Shown one piece after another: positions 1-7,292 of a stretch of DNA of 32,406 nucleotides; the stretch's first letter is position 1; the number at the start of each line of letters is the position of its first letter. The stretch is from Azospirillum sp. B506. GTDB lineage: Bacteria > Pseudomonadota > Alphaproteobacteria > Azospirillales > Azospirillaceae. The position numbers were made by a program, and so were the translations under genes. The stretch covers positions 1 through 32,406 of the forward strand of contig NZ_BADK01000609.1 in NCBI RefSeq assembly GCF_000333595.1. The letters are read 5' to 3'. The notes beneath the pieces were generated by a model. That model did no database searches. It was given only the letters and a program-made list of their open reading frames with translations, and was not told where the DNA came from.

Positions 1-2
1 CG

Positions 3-719
3 CTGGTCGGCATCACCGCCTCGATCCATGGCAGCCGCATCGCCGCCATGGCCAACCGGCTCGCCCTGTGGCGGGCCGGCGCGTCGTCGGTCCGCATCAC
101 CGCCGATGCGCCCTTCCCCATCGACCGCCTGGACGCGCTGGTCGTCGGCGGCGGCGACGACATCGACGCCTCGCTCTACGGCGAATCCGCCCGTCCGCAG
201 ATCCGCATCGATCCCGAACGCGACCGGCTGGAGATGAGGGCGCTGGACTGTGCCGCGAAGATCGCGCTGCCGGTGCTGGGCATCTGCCGCGGGTCGCAGA
301 TGATCAACGTCCATCGCGGCGGGTCGCTCCACATCGACATCCACGAGGTGTACGAGGAGGCTCCGCACATGCGCACCGTGCTGCCGCGCAAGCGCATCCG
401 GATCGAACCGGACAGCCGGCTCTACCGCATCCTCGGCATCGCCGAATGCCGGGTGAACGCCCTGCACCATCAGTCGGTGGACCGCGTCGGCGACGGCCTG
501 CGCGTCGTCGCCCGCGAACGCGCCGGCGTCGTCCAGGGCATCGAGGCACCGGACGATCCCTTCATGATCGGCGTGCAGTGGCATCCGGAATATCTGGTCG
601 CCGACAGCCGCCAGCAGGCCCTGTTCCGCCGTCTGGTCGCCACCGCCGCCGGCACCGCCCCGCTCGACGATTTCGCGGAAGCGCCGCCGCGCCGCCGCTC
701 GGTCCGCGCACCCGGCTGA
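3..719 (+). CDS. Class-I glutamine amidotransferase / gamma-glutamyl-GABA hydrolase-like (C26 family), 5' truncated
   Basis: The reading frame is open from the window edge, and the residues LVGITASIHG before the first internal ATG (48) look like the family's usual 'P(x)IGIT' N-terminus, so the gene begins outside the window. The nucleophile elbow LGICRGSQ (about nt 276-299) supplies the catalytic Cys, and QWHPEY (about nt 576-593) supplies the His/Glu of the triad. The segment VVGGGDDIDASLYGE is the substrate-side loop typical of peptidase C26 proteins such as PuuD, which hydrolyse gamma-glutamyl amides (for example gamma-glutamyl-GABA in putrescine catabolism). Substrate cannot be fixed from sequence. 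The C-terminus ends in an Arg-rich tail. The neighbours do not suggest a pathway. Confidence 0.85.
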   Translation: MVGITASIHGSRIAAMANRLALWRAGASSVRITADAPFPIDRLDALVVGGGDDIDASLYGESARPQIRIDPERDRLEMRALDCAAKIALPVLGICRGSQMINVHRGGSLHIDIHEVYEEAPHMRTVLPRKRIRIEPDSRLYRILGIAECRVNALHHQSVDRVGDGLRVVARERAGVVQGIEAPDDPFMIGVQWHPEYLVADSRQQALFRRLVATAAGTAPLDDFAEAPPRRRSVRAPG

Positions 720-800
720 AGGCGCGGGCGCAGGCGGCGAAAGGGCTGGCGGCGCGGACAGGTCGCTGCACCGGACACCCTCCCCGCTCCACAAACGACG

Positions 801-835
801 CGGGCGCCGCCGGAGGGATGGCTCCGGGGCGCCCG
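801..835 (-). terminator. Hairpin downstream of the 858-1289 gene
   Basis: CGGGCGCC at 801 pairs with GGCGCCCG ending at 835, and an inner CGGAG/CTCCG extends the stem around a GGATGG loop. It lies 22 bases past the stop of the minus-strand gene. On that strand it is followed only by a short T-containing stretch (cgtcgtttg), so it is a plausible but not textbook terminator. It could also serve the converging amidotransferase gene. Confidence 0.5.
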
Positions 836-857
836 TGCTGTTGCCGCAACAGGGGGG

Positions 858-1289
858 TTACTGGCTGCCGCCGTTGTCCGGGCCGCAATTCGGCGTGCCC
901 GGCGGGCAGTGGGTGCCGGTCGCGGTCTGGTTGTCGCGCGGGATGTTGCTGCCGGTGTTGTTGCCCATGCCCGACGGCGCGGTGGTCACGCCCGGCACCG
1001 GCGAGGTCGAGGACCCCGACATGGTGCTGCCGGAGGTGCCGGTCGACCCCGACATGCCGTTGGAGTTCAGCGGACCGCCCGTCGTCGAGCCGGCCGACGG
1101 CGAGGTCGTGGCGCCCGGCGGGGTGTGGACGATGCCGTCCGGTCCGACATTGGTGGTGCTGCTCGGGGCGGTTTGGTATGCGCCGCTGCCCTTGAGGGTA
1201 CCGGGGTTGGCTTGCTGAGCGGTCTGGGCCATGGCCGGGGCGGCCATCAGGAGAACTGCCGAAACAGCACCGATCATCAGGTTACGCAT
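858..1289 (-). CDS. Small exported Ser/Gly/Thr/Pro-rich protein of unknown function
   Basis: A 143-residue protein with a clear Sec signal peptide (MRNLMIGAVSAVLLMAAPAMA, cleavage after AMA-Q). The rest is low-complexity sequence rich in Ser, Gly, Thr, Pro and Asn, with two Cys near the C-terminus (THCPPGTPNCGPDNGG) that could form a disulfide. No catalytic motif or known domain is visible. The start is supported by an AAGGAG ribosome site about 8 bases upstream. It is likely a periplasmic or surface-associated disordered protein. It stands alone, with its own upstream region (1290-1578) and a hairpin after its stop. Confidence 0.7.
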   Translation of the reverse strand: MRNLMIGAVSAVLLMAAPAMAQTAQQANPGTLKGSGAYQTAPSSTTNVGPDGIVHTPPGATTSPSAGSTTGGPLNSNGMSGSTGTSGSTMSGSSTSPVPGVTTAPSGMGNNTGSNIPRDNQTATGTHCPPGTPNCGPDNGGSQ

Positions 1290-1578
1290 CCTCGAACTCC
1301 TTCATGGTGGCAACGCCTCGCACTCGGGCGTCTTTGGTCAGGCGTCTTTGGAACGACACGGATGCCGTGTCTGGAGCCGCAACGCGGCGTCCGGCCAGAG
1401 CCTCGCGTCTTTCATGGGTAAGAACAGGGGAATCCGGGCATGATCTCGGTCCGCATCAGCGCTTTTTTTCGGAAACCGGCGACAAAAGCGTGCCCGTCCA
1501 GGCTGGCTCGACGACCCACCGAGGCCCGCCCGGCGATGCTTTCCCCTTGCGGAAGAGGGACTCTGGCAGTGAGGCCGT
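1290..1578. other. Intergenic region between two minus-strand genes, with a short direct repeat
   Basis: This 289-base gap holds the AAGGAG ribosome site of the downstream gene and, at 1327-1337 and 1341-1351, two perfect copies of GGCGTCTTTGG spaced 14 bases apart. A T-run at 1464-1470 (cgctttttttcgg) is also present. No convincing gene, terminator or operator was recognised. Confidence 0.4.
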
Positions 1579-2349
1579 TTACCGGGTCTCGGCGACCCGG
1601 CCGTCGTCGGAGATGACGATTTCGACGCGGCGGTTCTGCTGGCGGCCGGCATCGGTGCCGTTGCTTGCCACGGGCTGCGCCTCGCCCATGCCCTGGGTGA
1701 CGATGCGGGCCGGCGAGACCCCGCGCATCGTCAGGGCGTCGCGGACGGAATTGGCGCGGGCCTCCGACAGGCGCAGGTTGGTGGTGTCGCTGCCGGTGCT
1801 GTCGGTGTGGCCTTCGATCCGGATGGTACGGCCGGGCTGGGCCTGCAGGAACCGGGCGAGCCGGTCGATGCGCTCATAGGCGCCGGGGGTCAGCTCCGCC
1901 CGACCGGTGGCGAACAGGATGTCGCCCAGCGTCATGACCAGACCGCGCTCGGTCCGCTGCGCCTGGAGGTCGCGCAGCTGCTGCTCCAGCTCGGTGTTGC
2001 GGGCCTGGAGGCGGTAGGTGTCGGCATTGGCGACCACGGTCTGGGCGCCCTTCACCCCGGCCGTCTCCTGGGCGATCTGCACCCGGCGGCTGGCGATGTA
2101 GGCCTGGTGATCCACCTCGGCGGCATCGGCGCCCTGGTCGCGCATCGCCTCGGCCCGGCGCAGGGCCGTCTCGGCGTCGCGCAGCTGCAGCGGAGCGTTG
2201 CCGGCGACCTGCGGGTTGGCCGCGGCGAGGCTGTAATCCTGCCGCGCCTGGGTCAGGGCGGCGCTGTCGGTCGGCTGGGTGGCGCAACCGGCCAGACCGA
2301 GACCGAGACCGGCCAGCACGAGGACGGTACGGGGAACGAACGCGGTCAT
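1579..2349 (-). CDS. OmpA-family lipoprotein with N-terminal DUF4398 region
   Basis: 256 residues. A lipobox LAGC puts the lipidated Cys at residue 22, so the protein should be anchored in the outer membrane. Residues about 30-130 are Ala/Gln/Arg-rich helical sequence of the DUF4398 type, ending in a coiled-coil-like stretch (RLQARNTELEQQLRDLQAQ). Residues about 140-245 form an OmpA C-terminal domain, with GDILFATGRAELTP, IEGHTDSTGSD and LSEARANSVRDAL. The conserved Asp and Arg of this domain bind the diaminopimelate of peptidoglycan. Its start overlaps the stop of the upstream lipoprotein gene by 4 bases (2346-2349), so the two are translationally coupled. The likely role is tethering the outer membrane to peptidoglycan. 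Confidence 0.9.
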   Translation of the reverse strand: MTAFVPRTVLVLAGLGLGLAGCATQPTDSAALTQARQDYSLAAANPQVAGNAPLQLRDAETALRRAEAMRDQGADAAEVDHQAYIASRRVQIAQETAGVKGAQTVVANADTYRLQARNTELEQQLRDLQAQRTERGLVMTLGDILFATGRAELTPGAYERIDRLARFLQAQPGRTIRIEGHTDSTGSDTTNLRLSEARANSVRDALTMRGVSPARIVTQGMGEAQPVASNGTDAGRQQNRRVEIVISDDGRVAETR

Positions 2350-2906
2350 TGACGCACCTCCGGATAGCTGTAGCCCCAGCTGTTGCCGCCACTGGTCCCG
2401 AGAGAGCCGGCCGGAGCCGGCGGAACGGCGGCCGGCGCCCCGGAGCTGGAGCCGCCATAGCTGGAACCGCTCAGGTCGGACGGCGGCGCCGTCAGGGTCG
2501 AGCCGCTGTAGACCGGCGCCGCATTCGGCATGGCGGCCGACCGCGGATTGTTGGGGACCGCGGATTTCACCACCGCGGTCGCGGCCTGCTGGGTCACCGC
2601 GCGCTGCGCAGTCACCGTGGCCAGTTCGGCATCGACGCGGGCCTCCTCGGCGAGGCGGCGGGCGCGGGTGCGCTCGTCGGCGCGCATCGCCTTATCGGCG
2701 GCGGCCAGCTTGTCGCGGGCGCTTTGCAAGGCCACCGGGGCATACTGAAGGGCATTGGCGCGCTCGGCCTCCTGCACCGCCTGGGAGGCGGCGCCGAGCT
2801 GGGCGGTGGGCGGCGGCACATCGGAGGCGCAGGCGGCCATGCCGAGCGCCGCCGACAGCACGGCGGCGGCTCGCCACCGGATCGTCGTTGCGGGTTTGCG
2901 GGTCAT
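2346..2906 (-). CDS. DUF4398-domain lipoprotein
   Basis: 186 residues. The N-terminus ends in MAAC, placing the lipidated Cys at residue 26. Residues about 30-115 are an Ala-rich helical DUF4398 region (ASQAVQEAERANALQYAPVALQSARDKLAAADKAM) resembling the N-terminal part of its downstream partner. The C-terminal third is Ser/Gly/Pro-rich and looks disordered. It is the first gene of a two-gene operon, with an ATGA-type overlap to the OmpA lipoprotein. The shared DUF4398 module suggests the two proteins pack together in the periplasm; this is inference. Confidence 0.85.
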   Translation of the reverse strand: MTRKPATTIRWRAAAVLSAALGMAACASDVPPPTAQLGAASQAVQEAERANALQYAPVALQSARDKLAAADKAMRADERTRARRLAEEARVDAELATVTAQRAVTQQAATAVVKSAVPNNPRSAAMPNAAPVYSGSTLTAPPSDLSGSSYGGSSSGAPAAVPPAPAGSLGTSGGNSWGYSYPEVRQ

Positions 2907-3027
2907 CTGGTCGGTTCCTTTCGGATCGGGCTTCCCGCCGGAAACGGGGACTGGCCGGAAGGCGATGTTCGTTTGGCGGTATCTGGCGCCTCAAACGCCC
3001 CGGCCGGGGCGAAGGTTCCGCGCGTCC

Positions 3028-3690
3028 TCAGCCACCGCTGCGTGAAATCCCCTCGCGCTCCGCCCGGTGTTCCTCCCTGCGCTCCTCCCTGCGGGTGTCG
3101 CGGCGGTGGCGGACCAGCCGCAGCACATAGGTCGCCAGCAGGACGATGAACAGCACCAGCGCCCCCGGCACCATCCAGTCGGCGATCCAGGGGAAGCCGA
3201 CCCGCACCAGATAGCCGGTGCCGGCCAGCACCAGCGACCACAGCGACGCCCCGGCGGCGGCATAGAGCAGGAACACCCCCATCGGCAGCCCGCAGGCCCC
3301 GGCGGGAACGGAGATCAGCGTGCGCAGTCCGGGCAGCGGCTGGCACAGCAGCACGGCGACGCCGCCGCGCCGGGCGAACCATCCGGTGGCGCGGTGGACC
3401 TGCTCCGGCTTCACCGTCAACCAATGGCCGTGGCGACGGAGGAAGGCCTCGAACCGCTCGCGCCCCATCCAGTGGGCCGGCAGGTACCACACCAGTTCCC
3501 CCACCGCCGACCCCGCCCCGGCGGCCAGCGCCACCAGCAACAGGTTGAACTCGCCGGTCGCAGCTGCCATGCCGGCCAGCGGAATCACCGTCTCCGCCGG
3601 CACCGGAGGCAGCACCCGGGCAAGAATCAGCATCAGGAAGATGCCGAGATAGCCGAACTGCTGCACGATCTGGATGATCCACTCGGTCAT
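3028..3690 (-). CDS. DedA / VTT-domain membrane protein
   Basis: 220 residues with about five hydrophobic segments. The family hallmarks are present: the amphipathic PPVPAETVIPLAGMAA loop and the second re-entrant motif PLPGLRTLISVPAGACGLP, where the conserved Glu and Arg are visible. DedA proteins act in the inner membrane in lipid-carrier (undecaprenyl-phosphate) and phospholipid flipping and in proton-motive-force homeostasis. The C-terminal 25 residues are highly charged (RHRRDTRREERREEHRAERE). The gene is divergent from nnrU. No strong ribosome site precedes the ATG, but the N-terminus aligns well with the family. Confidence 0.88.
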   Translation of the reverse strand: MTEWIIQIVQQFGYLGIFLMLILARVLPPVPAETVIPLAGMAAATGEFNLLLVALAAGAGSAVGELVWYLPAHWMGRERFEAFLRRHGHWLTVKPEQVHRATGWFARRGGVAVLLCQPLPGLRTLISVPAGACGLPMGVFLLYAAAGASLWSLVLAGTGYLVRVGFPWIADWMVPGALVLFIVLLATYVLRLVRHRRDTRREERREEHRAEREGISRSGG

Positions 3691-3784
3691 TGGCTCAACG
3701 GGGTCGGGGGAGGAGGAGGGGTCTTACCGTGAACCGCGCCGGCCTTGCCGGCGTTCCCGCGATGCCGGCCCAATCCCGGATGTC

Positions 3785-3798
3785 TTGACCCCAATCAA
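3785..3798. promoter_or_regulatory. FNR/NnrR-type box upstream of nnrU
   Basis: TTGACCCCAATCAA matches the FNR-family consensus TTGAT-N4-ATCAA at 9 of the 10 defined positions, with intact TTGA and TCAA half-sites. Its centre lies 44.5 bases upstream of the nnrU ATG. Genes of the nnr group are classically controlled by the FNR-family regulator NnrR, which fits. A class-II placement (-41.5) would put the transcription start within about 3 bases of the ATG. Confidence 0.65.
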
Positions 3799-3835
3799 GG
3801 CGCAGGCCGCCCATCCACGCTTTGGTGTCCGCATC

Positions 3836-4507
3836 ATGACCGCACCCCTCGCCCTCGCCGCCGCCCTGCTGTTCCTCAGCCATGCCCTGCCGTCCTGGCC
3901 GGGGGTGCGGCCCGCCCTGATCGCCCGGCTCGGCCGCGGCGGCTTCGCGACGATCCATTCCGTCGGTTCGCTGGCGACGCTGGCCCTCTTCGTGCTGGCC
4001 TATCGCGCCGCCGATGGCGGGGAGGTGCTGTTCACGCCCATCGATTGGGCAGCGCCACTGGTGGCGGTGGTGATGCCCATCGTCTTCCTGCTGCTGGTCG
4101 CCCGCATCACCACCCGCTTCGGCAGCCAGGGCGCGCCCAACCCGCCGCGCGGCATCTACCGCCTGACCCGGGCACCGGGCAGTCTGGCGCTGCTGCTGTG
4201 GGCGCTGGCCCATCTGAACGCCACCGGCGACGGACGCCGCGTTCTGCTGTTCGGCACCATGGCGGCCATCGCCCTGTTCGCGCTGGTGAAGAACGAGATC
4301 GTGCTGCGCCGCAGCCCCGCCGGCCGGGCCTTCCAAGGGGAAACCGCGCTGCTGCCGCTGAACGGGCCGCAGGGCTGGCGTGGCGCGCTGCGCGGACTGG
4401 CGGAAATGGGACCGGCGCGGCTGGCCGGCGGGCTTGCCGCCTATGGGGGCATGCTAATGCTGCACCCGCTGCTCTTCGGGGTGAATCCCCTCTACTGGAT
4501 AGGTTGA
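3836..4507 (+). CDS. nnrU: NnrU family membrane protein
   Basis: 223 residues from the ATG at 3836 (MTAPLALAAALLFLSHALPSW). The frame extends further upstream, but that extension is not membrane-like and would overlap dedA. The protein has about five to six transmembrane segments. The family signatures are an N-terminal 'LFLSHALPS', the arginine-rich cytosolic PRGIYRLTRAPGSLALLLWALAHL segment, and a C-terminal hydrophobic hairpin. NnrU is associated with nitrogen-oxide respiration and nitric-oxide metabolism, but its biochemical role is unsettled. No ribosome site is seen before the ATG, which may mean a leaderless or very short-leader transcript from the FNR-type box. Confidence 0.88.
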   Translation: MTAPLALAAALLFLSHALPSWPGVRPALIARLGRGGFATIHSVGSLATLALFVLAYRAADGGEVLFTPIDWAAPLVAVVMPIVFLLLVARITTRFGSQGAPNPPRGIYRLTRAPGSLALLLWALAHLNATGDGRRVLLFGTMAAIALFALVKNEIVLRRSPAGRAFQGETALLPLNGPQGWRGALRGLAEMGPARLAGGLAAYGGMLMLHPLLFGVNPLYWIG

Positions 4508-4602
4508 GCGGGACGGCGGACCGGCGCATCTGTTGGGGGCGGGACAGGAGCAGCGCCCGCCTTTCATCGCGCCCCACCGCCACCGATCCAGGAAGCCCCC
4601 GC

Positions 4603-5037
4603 ATGAAAATCCGCGAGATCATGACCCGCGACGTGCAGACGGTACGGCCCGACGACAGCATCCGCCGGGCCGCGCAATTGATGGATCAGTTGAACGTCGG
4701 CATCCTGCCCGTCTGCGATGGGCGGGATCTGGTCGGTGTGGTCACCGACCGCGACATCACCATCCGGGCGATCTCCGCCGGCAAGCAGCCCGACCGCTGC
4801 AAGGTGTCGGAGGTGATGACCGGCAATCCCCGCTATTGCTACGAGGACGACCCGGTCGGCAGCGTGACCGAACTGATGGCCGGACAGCAGATCCGGCGGG
4901 TGCCGGTGGTGGACCGCAACGACCGGCTGACCGGCATCGTCTCTCTGGGGGACCTTGCCACCGATGCCAAGAACGACCGCGCGGTTCAGGACGCGCTGGA
5001 ACGGATTTCCTCGCCCTCCGAGCCGGACCGGAGCTGA
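4603..5037 (+). CDS. CBS-pair domain protein
   Basis: 144 residues made almost entirely of two CBS motifs: residues 1-60 (IMTRDVQTVRPDDSIRRAAQ...VGVVTDRDI) and residues about 68-125 (VMTGNPRYCYEDDPVGSVTELM...TGIVSLGDLA). CBS pairs bind adenosyl ligands (AMP, ATP, SAM) and act as energy sensors. Stand-alone versions like this are common in alphaproteobacteria and usually of unknown partner. The start is supported by an AGGAAG site 9 bases upstream. A short Ser/Glu-rich tail follows. The next gene starts 38 bases downstream on the same strand, so the two may be co-transcribed. Confidence 0.9.
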   Translation: MKIREIMTRDVQTVRPDDSIRRAAQLMDQLNVGILPVCDGRDLVGVVTDRDITIRAISAGKQPDRCKVSEVMTGNPRYCYEDDPVGSVTELMAGQQIRRVPVVDRNDRLTGIVSLGDLATDAKNDRAVQDALERISSPSEPDRS

Positions 5038-5075
5038 CCGGCCGCCCCATACCGCAACAGCAGGAACCGACCATC

Positions 5076-5354
5076 ATGGAACACACCTTGGGTCCGGACG
5101 ACCCGCGGGTCCGTGACCGGGCCTATCGGATTTGGGAAGACGAAGGGCGGCCCGACCACCGCCATCTCGACCATTGGGCGCAGGCCGCCCGCGAGATCGA
5201 GGAGGAGGACCGCCGCAATTCCGGCGGCCCCCCTGGCAGACCCCATGTCAACAGCCCAGAGGCCGGATTGGCCGTCCCCGATGACGCCGCCGCCCGCAAC
5301 CAGCGGGAAGCGGCGGAGCATCTGGGCCGGTCCTCCGTTCCGTCAGAGGGGTGA
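5076..5354 (+). CDS. DUF2934 domain protein
   Basis: 92 residues. Residues 8-45 (DPRVRDRAYRIWEDEGRP...LDHWAQAAREIE) match the short DUF2934 motif (RAYxIWExEGRPxGrdxxHWxxAE), a helical element of unknown function often found in small stress-related proteins of rhizobia and azospirilla. The rest is a charged, probably disordered tail. An AGGAA site lies 10 bases before the ATG. It converges on the cold-shock gene, with 17 bases between the stops. Confidence 0.82.
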   Translation: MEHTLGPDDPRVRDRAYRIWEDEGRPDHRHLDHWAQAAREIEEEDRRNSGGPPGRPHVNSPEAGLAVPDDAAARNQREAAEHLGRSSVPSEG

Positions 5355-5371
5355 CGGGACGGCCGAAGCGG

Positions 5372-6115
5372 TCACTCGACCTTGAGGCTGACCGCTTCCA
5401 TGCCCTTTTCGGTCTGGCGGACGGTCATGCGCACGCGCTGCCCGTCGTCCAGCCCGCGCAGGCCGGCGCTTTCCAGCGCCCGGGCCGGAATGAAGACGTC
5501 GCGCCCGCCGTCGTCCGGCTGGGCGAAGCCATAGCCCTTGCCGCCGTTGAACCACTTCACCGTGGCGCCCATCTCGCTGGTCGGACCGCTGGCAGCCTGC
5601 TGCGGCCGACGGGGGCCGCCGCGATCCTGGAAGCCGCGATCCTGGCCGCGATCCGGTCCACGACCCTGGAAGCCGCCCCGATCGCCGAAGTTGCGGTCGC
5701 GCGGAGCGCCGCCTTCGCGACGCGCGCCGAAGCCCCGGTCACCGCCCCGGTCGCCAAAGCCCCGGTCACTGCCCCGATCACCGAATCCACGGTCGCCGCG
5801 ATCCCCGAAGCTGCGCTCGCGCCCCTGCGGGCGGGCCGGCGCGGCGGTGGAAAGGTCGACGGAGTGCAGGACGCTGACCTGCTGGCCCTTGCGGTCCTCG
5901 ACGATGTCGACGACGACGGTGGCACCGTCCGGCAGGGTGGTGTGGCCGGCGGGCACGACGAGCGAGGCCGGCAGCAGGGCGTCCTTGCCGCTGTCGCCGA
6001 CCTTGACGAAGCCGTAGCCGCGTTCGGGGTTGAACCATTTCACGGTGGCCGTCACCTGGGTGGCGACGACGTTGGGCTGGCGATAGACGTGGCTGCGGGG
6101 CGGCTGATTGTGCAT
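5372..6115 (-). CDS. Double cold-shock-domain protein with GDRGF linker
   Basis: 247 residues from the ATG at 6115. Two CSDs are present: residues about 21-85 (TATVKWFNPERGYGFVKV...) and residues about 181-247 (GATVKWFNGGKGYGFAQPDD...DVFIPARAL). Both carry the RNP1-type KWFN and GYGF nucleic-acid-binding motifs; the first lacks the usual DVFVH motif and has DALLPASL instead. Between them, residues about 97-175 are a disordered linker with repeated FGDRG/DRGF units, similar to RGG RNA-binding tails. Such proteins act as RNA chaperones. The longer upstream frame (to 6220) is not protein-like, so the ATG at 6115 is preferred. Confidence 0.88.
   Translation of the reverse strand: MHNQPPRSHVYRQPNVVATQVTATVKWFNPERGYGFVKVGDSGKDALLPASLVVPAGHTTLPDGATVVVDIVEDRKGQQVSVLHSVDLSTAAPARPQGRERSFGDRGDRGFGDRGSDRGFGDRGGDRGFGARREGGAPRDRNFGDRGGFQGRGPDRGQDRGFQDRGGPRRPQQAASGPTSEMGATVKWFNGGKGYGFAQPDDGGRDVFIPARALESAGLRGLDDGQRVRMTVRQTEKGMEAVSLKVE
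5606..5815 (-). repeat. Degenerate repeat coding for the FGDRG/DRGF linker
   Basis: Within the cold-shock gene, residues 101-170 contain about eight imperfect copies of a five- to nine-residue unit (FGDRG, DRGFGDRG, FGDRGGD). The DNA repeats are correspondingly similar but not identical, so this looks like an ageing coding microsatellite that can vary in copy number between strains. Confidence 0.7.
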
Positions 6116-6312
6116 GGGAAACCCGAACTCCGACAAACAGAAGCGGCGCCCTCGCCAGTCCATCTGTGGACCGGTGGACGCCAACCCCTGACACATCGCC
6201 CGTCCGGGCGCTCTTGGCAAGTCGGGACCGCTCCGAATGCACCGAATGGGCTATGGAATCGTCGCCGCGCCATCGCGGCCGTGAGATCGCCGGAACGGGA
6301 TCGGGATGGCCG

Positions 6313-6498
6313 TCAGCCCATCAGGCGATCCATCAGACGGTCGGGCGCCGGCGGCGGTTCGCGAGGCGGCACGGGGATCGGACCCGGCGGCTCGCCCAGC
6401 GGCGGACGCGCCGGATCGCCCGGAACCGGGAGCGGTTCGTCGGGCACCGACGGTTCGCGCGGCGGCGCCGGCGGAAAGGGGCCGAGTTGGAAGGTCAT
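6313..6498 (-). CDS. Small proline-rich protein
   Basis: 61 residues from the ATG at 6498, with a GAGGAG ribosome site 7-8 bases upstream (cgaggagcgctgcATG). About one third of residues are Pro, in PPREPxP and GEPPGPIPVPP patterns. There is no signal peptide or known domain, and it ends RLMDRLMG. It follows the 6528-7088 gene on the same strand by 29 bases, so it is probably its operon partner. It is real mainly on the strength of the ribosome site and context; no function is assigned. Confidence 0.5.
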   Translation of the reverse strand: MTFQLGPFPPAPPREPSVPDEPLPVPGDPARPPLGEPPGPIPVPPREPPPAPDRLMDRLMG

Positions 6499-6527
6499 GC
6501 AGCGCTCCTCGCGTCTTTGGAGAACCA

Positions 6528-7088
6528 TCAGCCGCCATGGCCGCCGGGGGCGGTTCGCGACAGGCGCCGGGCATCGTTCAGGCTGGTCATGCAGCGCGTC
6601 TCGTCGCCATCGCGGGCGGCGCTGCGGGCGGCGGTGACCAGCGAGTCCAGCTGGGCGTTCCGCGCCGCCTGCCCCATCAGCCCGTCACCCCCGCCGGAAC
6701 CGCCGGGTCCGCTGTCCGGCGTTGCCCGCGCATTGGCCTGCGGCGCGACCGACGGAGCGGTCGGCATGTTGCTGCCGATGGCCGGCGGCTCGACCACCGA
6801 CCGGTCGCCGACGGCCGGCGGGGTCACCATGCCGCCGGACTGGGCAAGCTGCTCGCTGGAACCGGCCCCCGCCCCCAGCTCGTCGCGCGGGGTGGAACCG
6901 GATTGGCCGGGGACGGCGACCGGCGGCGGTTCGGTCGACAGCCCCAGGTCGGCGGCGAACTGCTCCACCATCGCGCCACAGCTTGCCTGCCCCGTTCCAG
7001 CCGTCTGCGCCGTTGCCGGCTGGCTGGCGAAAAACCCGACCGCCATGACGACGGCGATGGGGCCAAACCTCGTGAACTCTGTCCGCAT
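6528..7088 (-). CDS. Exported hypothetical protein with C-terminal helical region
   Basis: 186 residues with a signal peptide (FGPIAVVMAVGFFASQPATA, cleavage near ATA-Q). A short region with Cys follows (ASCGAMVEQFAADLGL), then a Pro/Gly/Ser-rich middle and a helical C-terminus (residues about 140-180, QLDSLVTAARSAARDGDETRCMTSLNDARRL) containing a second Cys. The arrangement of two short helices each with one Cys, separated by a disordered linker, suggests a disulfide-closed periplasmic protein. A GAGGAG ribosome site precedes the ATG. No family recognised. Confidence 0.65.
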   Translation of the reverse strand: MRTEFTRFGPIAVVMAVGFFASQPATAQTAGTGQASCGAMVEQFAADLGLSTEPPPVAVPGQSGSTPRDELGAGAGSSEQLAQSGGMVTPPAVGDRSVVEPPAIGSNMPTAPSVAPQANARATPDSGPGGSGGGDGLMGQAARNAQLDSLVTAARSAARDGDETRCMTSLNDARRLSRTAPGGHGG

Positions 7089-7292
7089 CGGTCGCGTGCT
7101 CCTCGGATCGGCTATGCATGGCGGCGTGTTCCGACCGATTCAACGGCAGGGGGCGCCGGGCGGTTCCAGCCGACTTGCGGAAGATCGGCCCGGCCATGCG
7201 TCATGCTCATTTCGCAGGCAGCGGGGGACGGCTGTAGAGTGCCGGTCCCCGTCCGCAATCCCCCTCCTCAACCAACGGTCCGCAGTTCCATC

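Noticed and set aside
6306-7292. Long N-terminal extension of the EamA transporter frame
   Set aside because: It is antisense to two small genes with good ribosome sites and has no membrane character; the ATG at 7293 begins the first helix.
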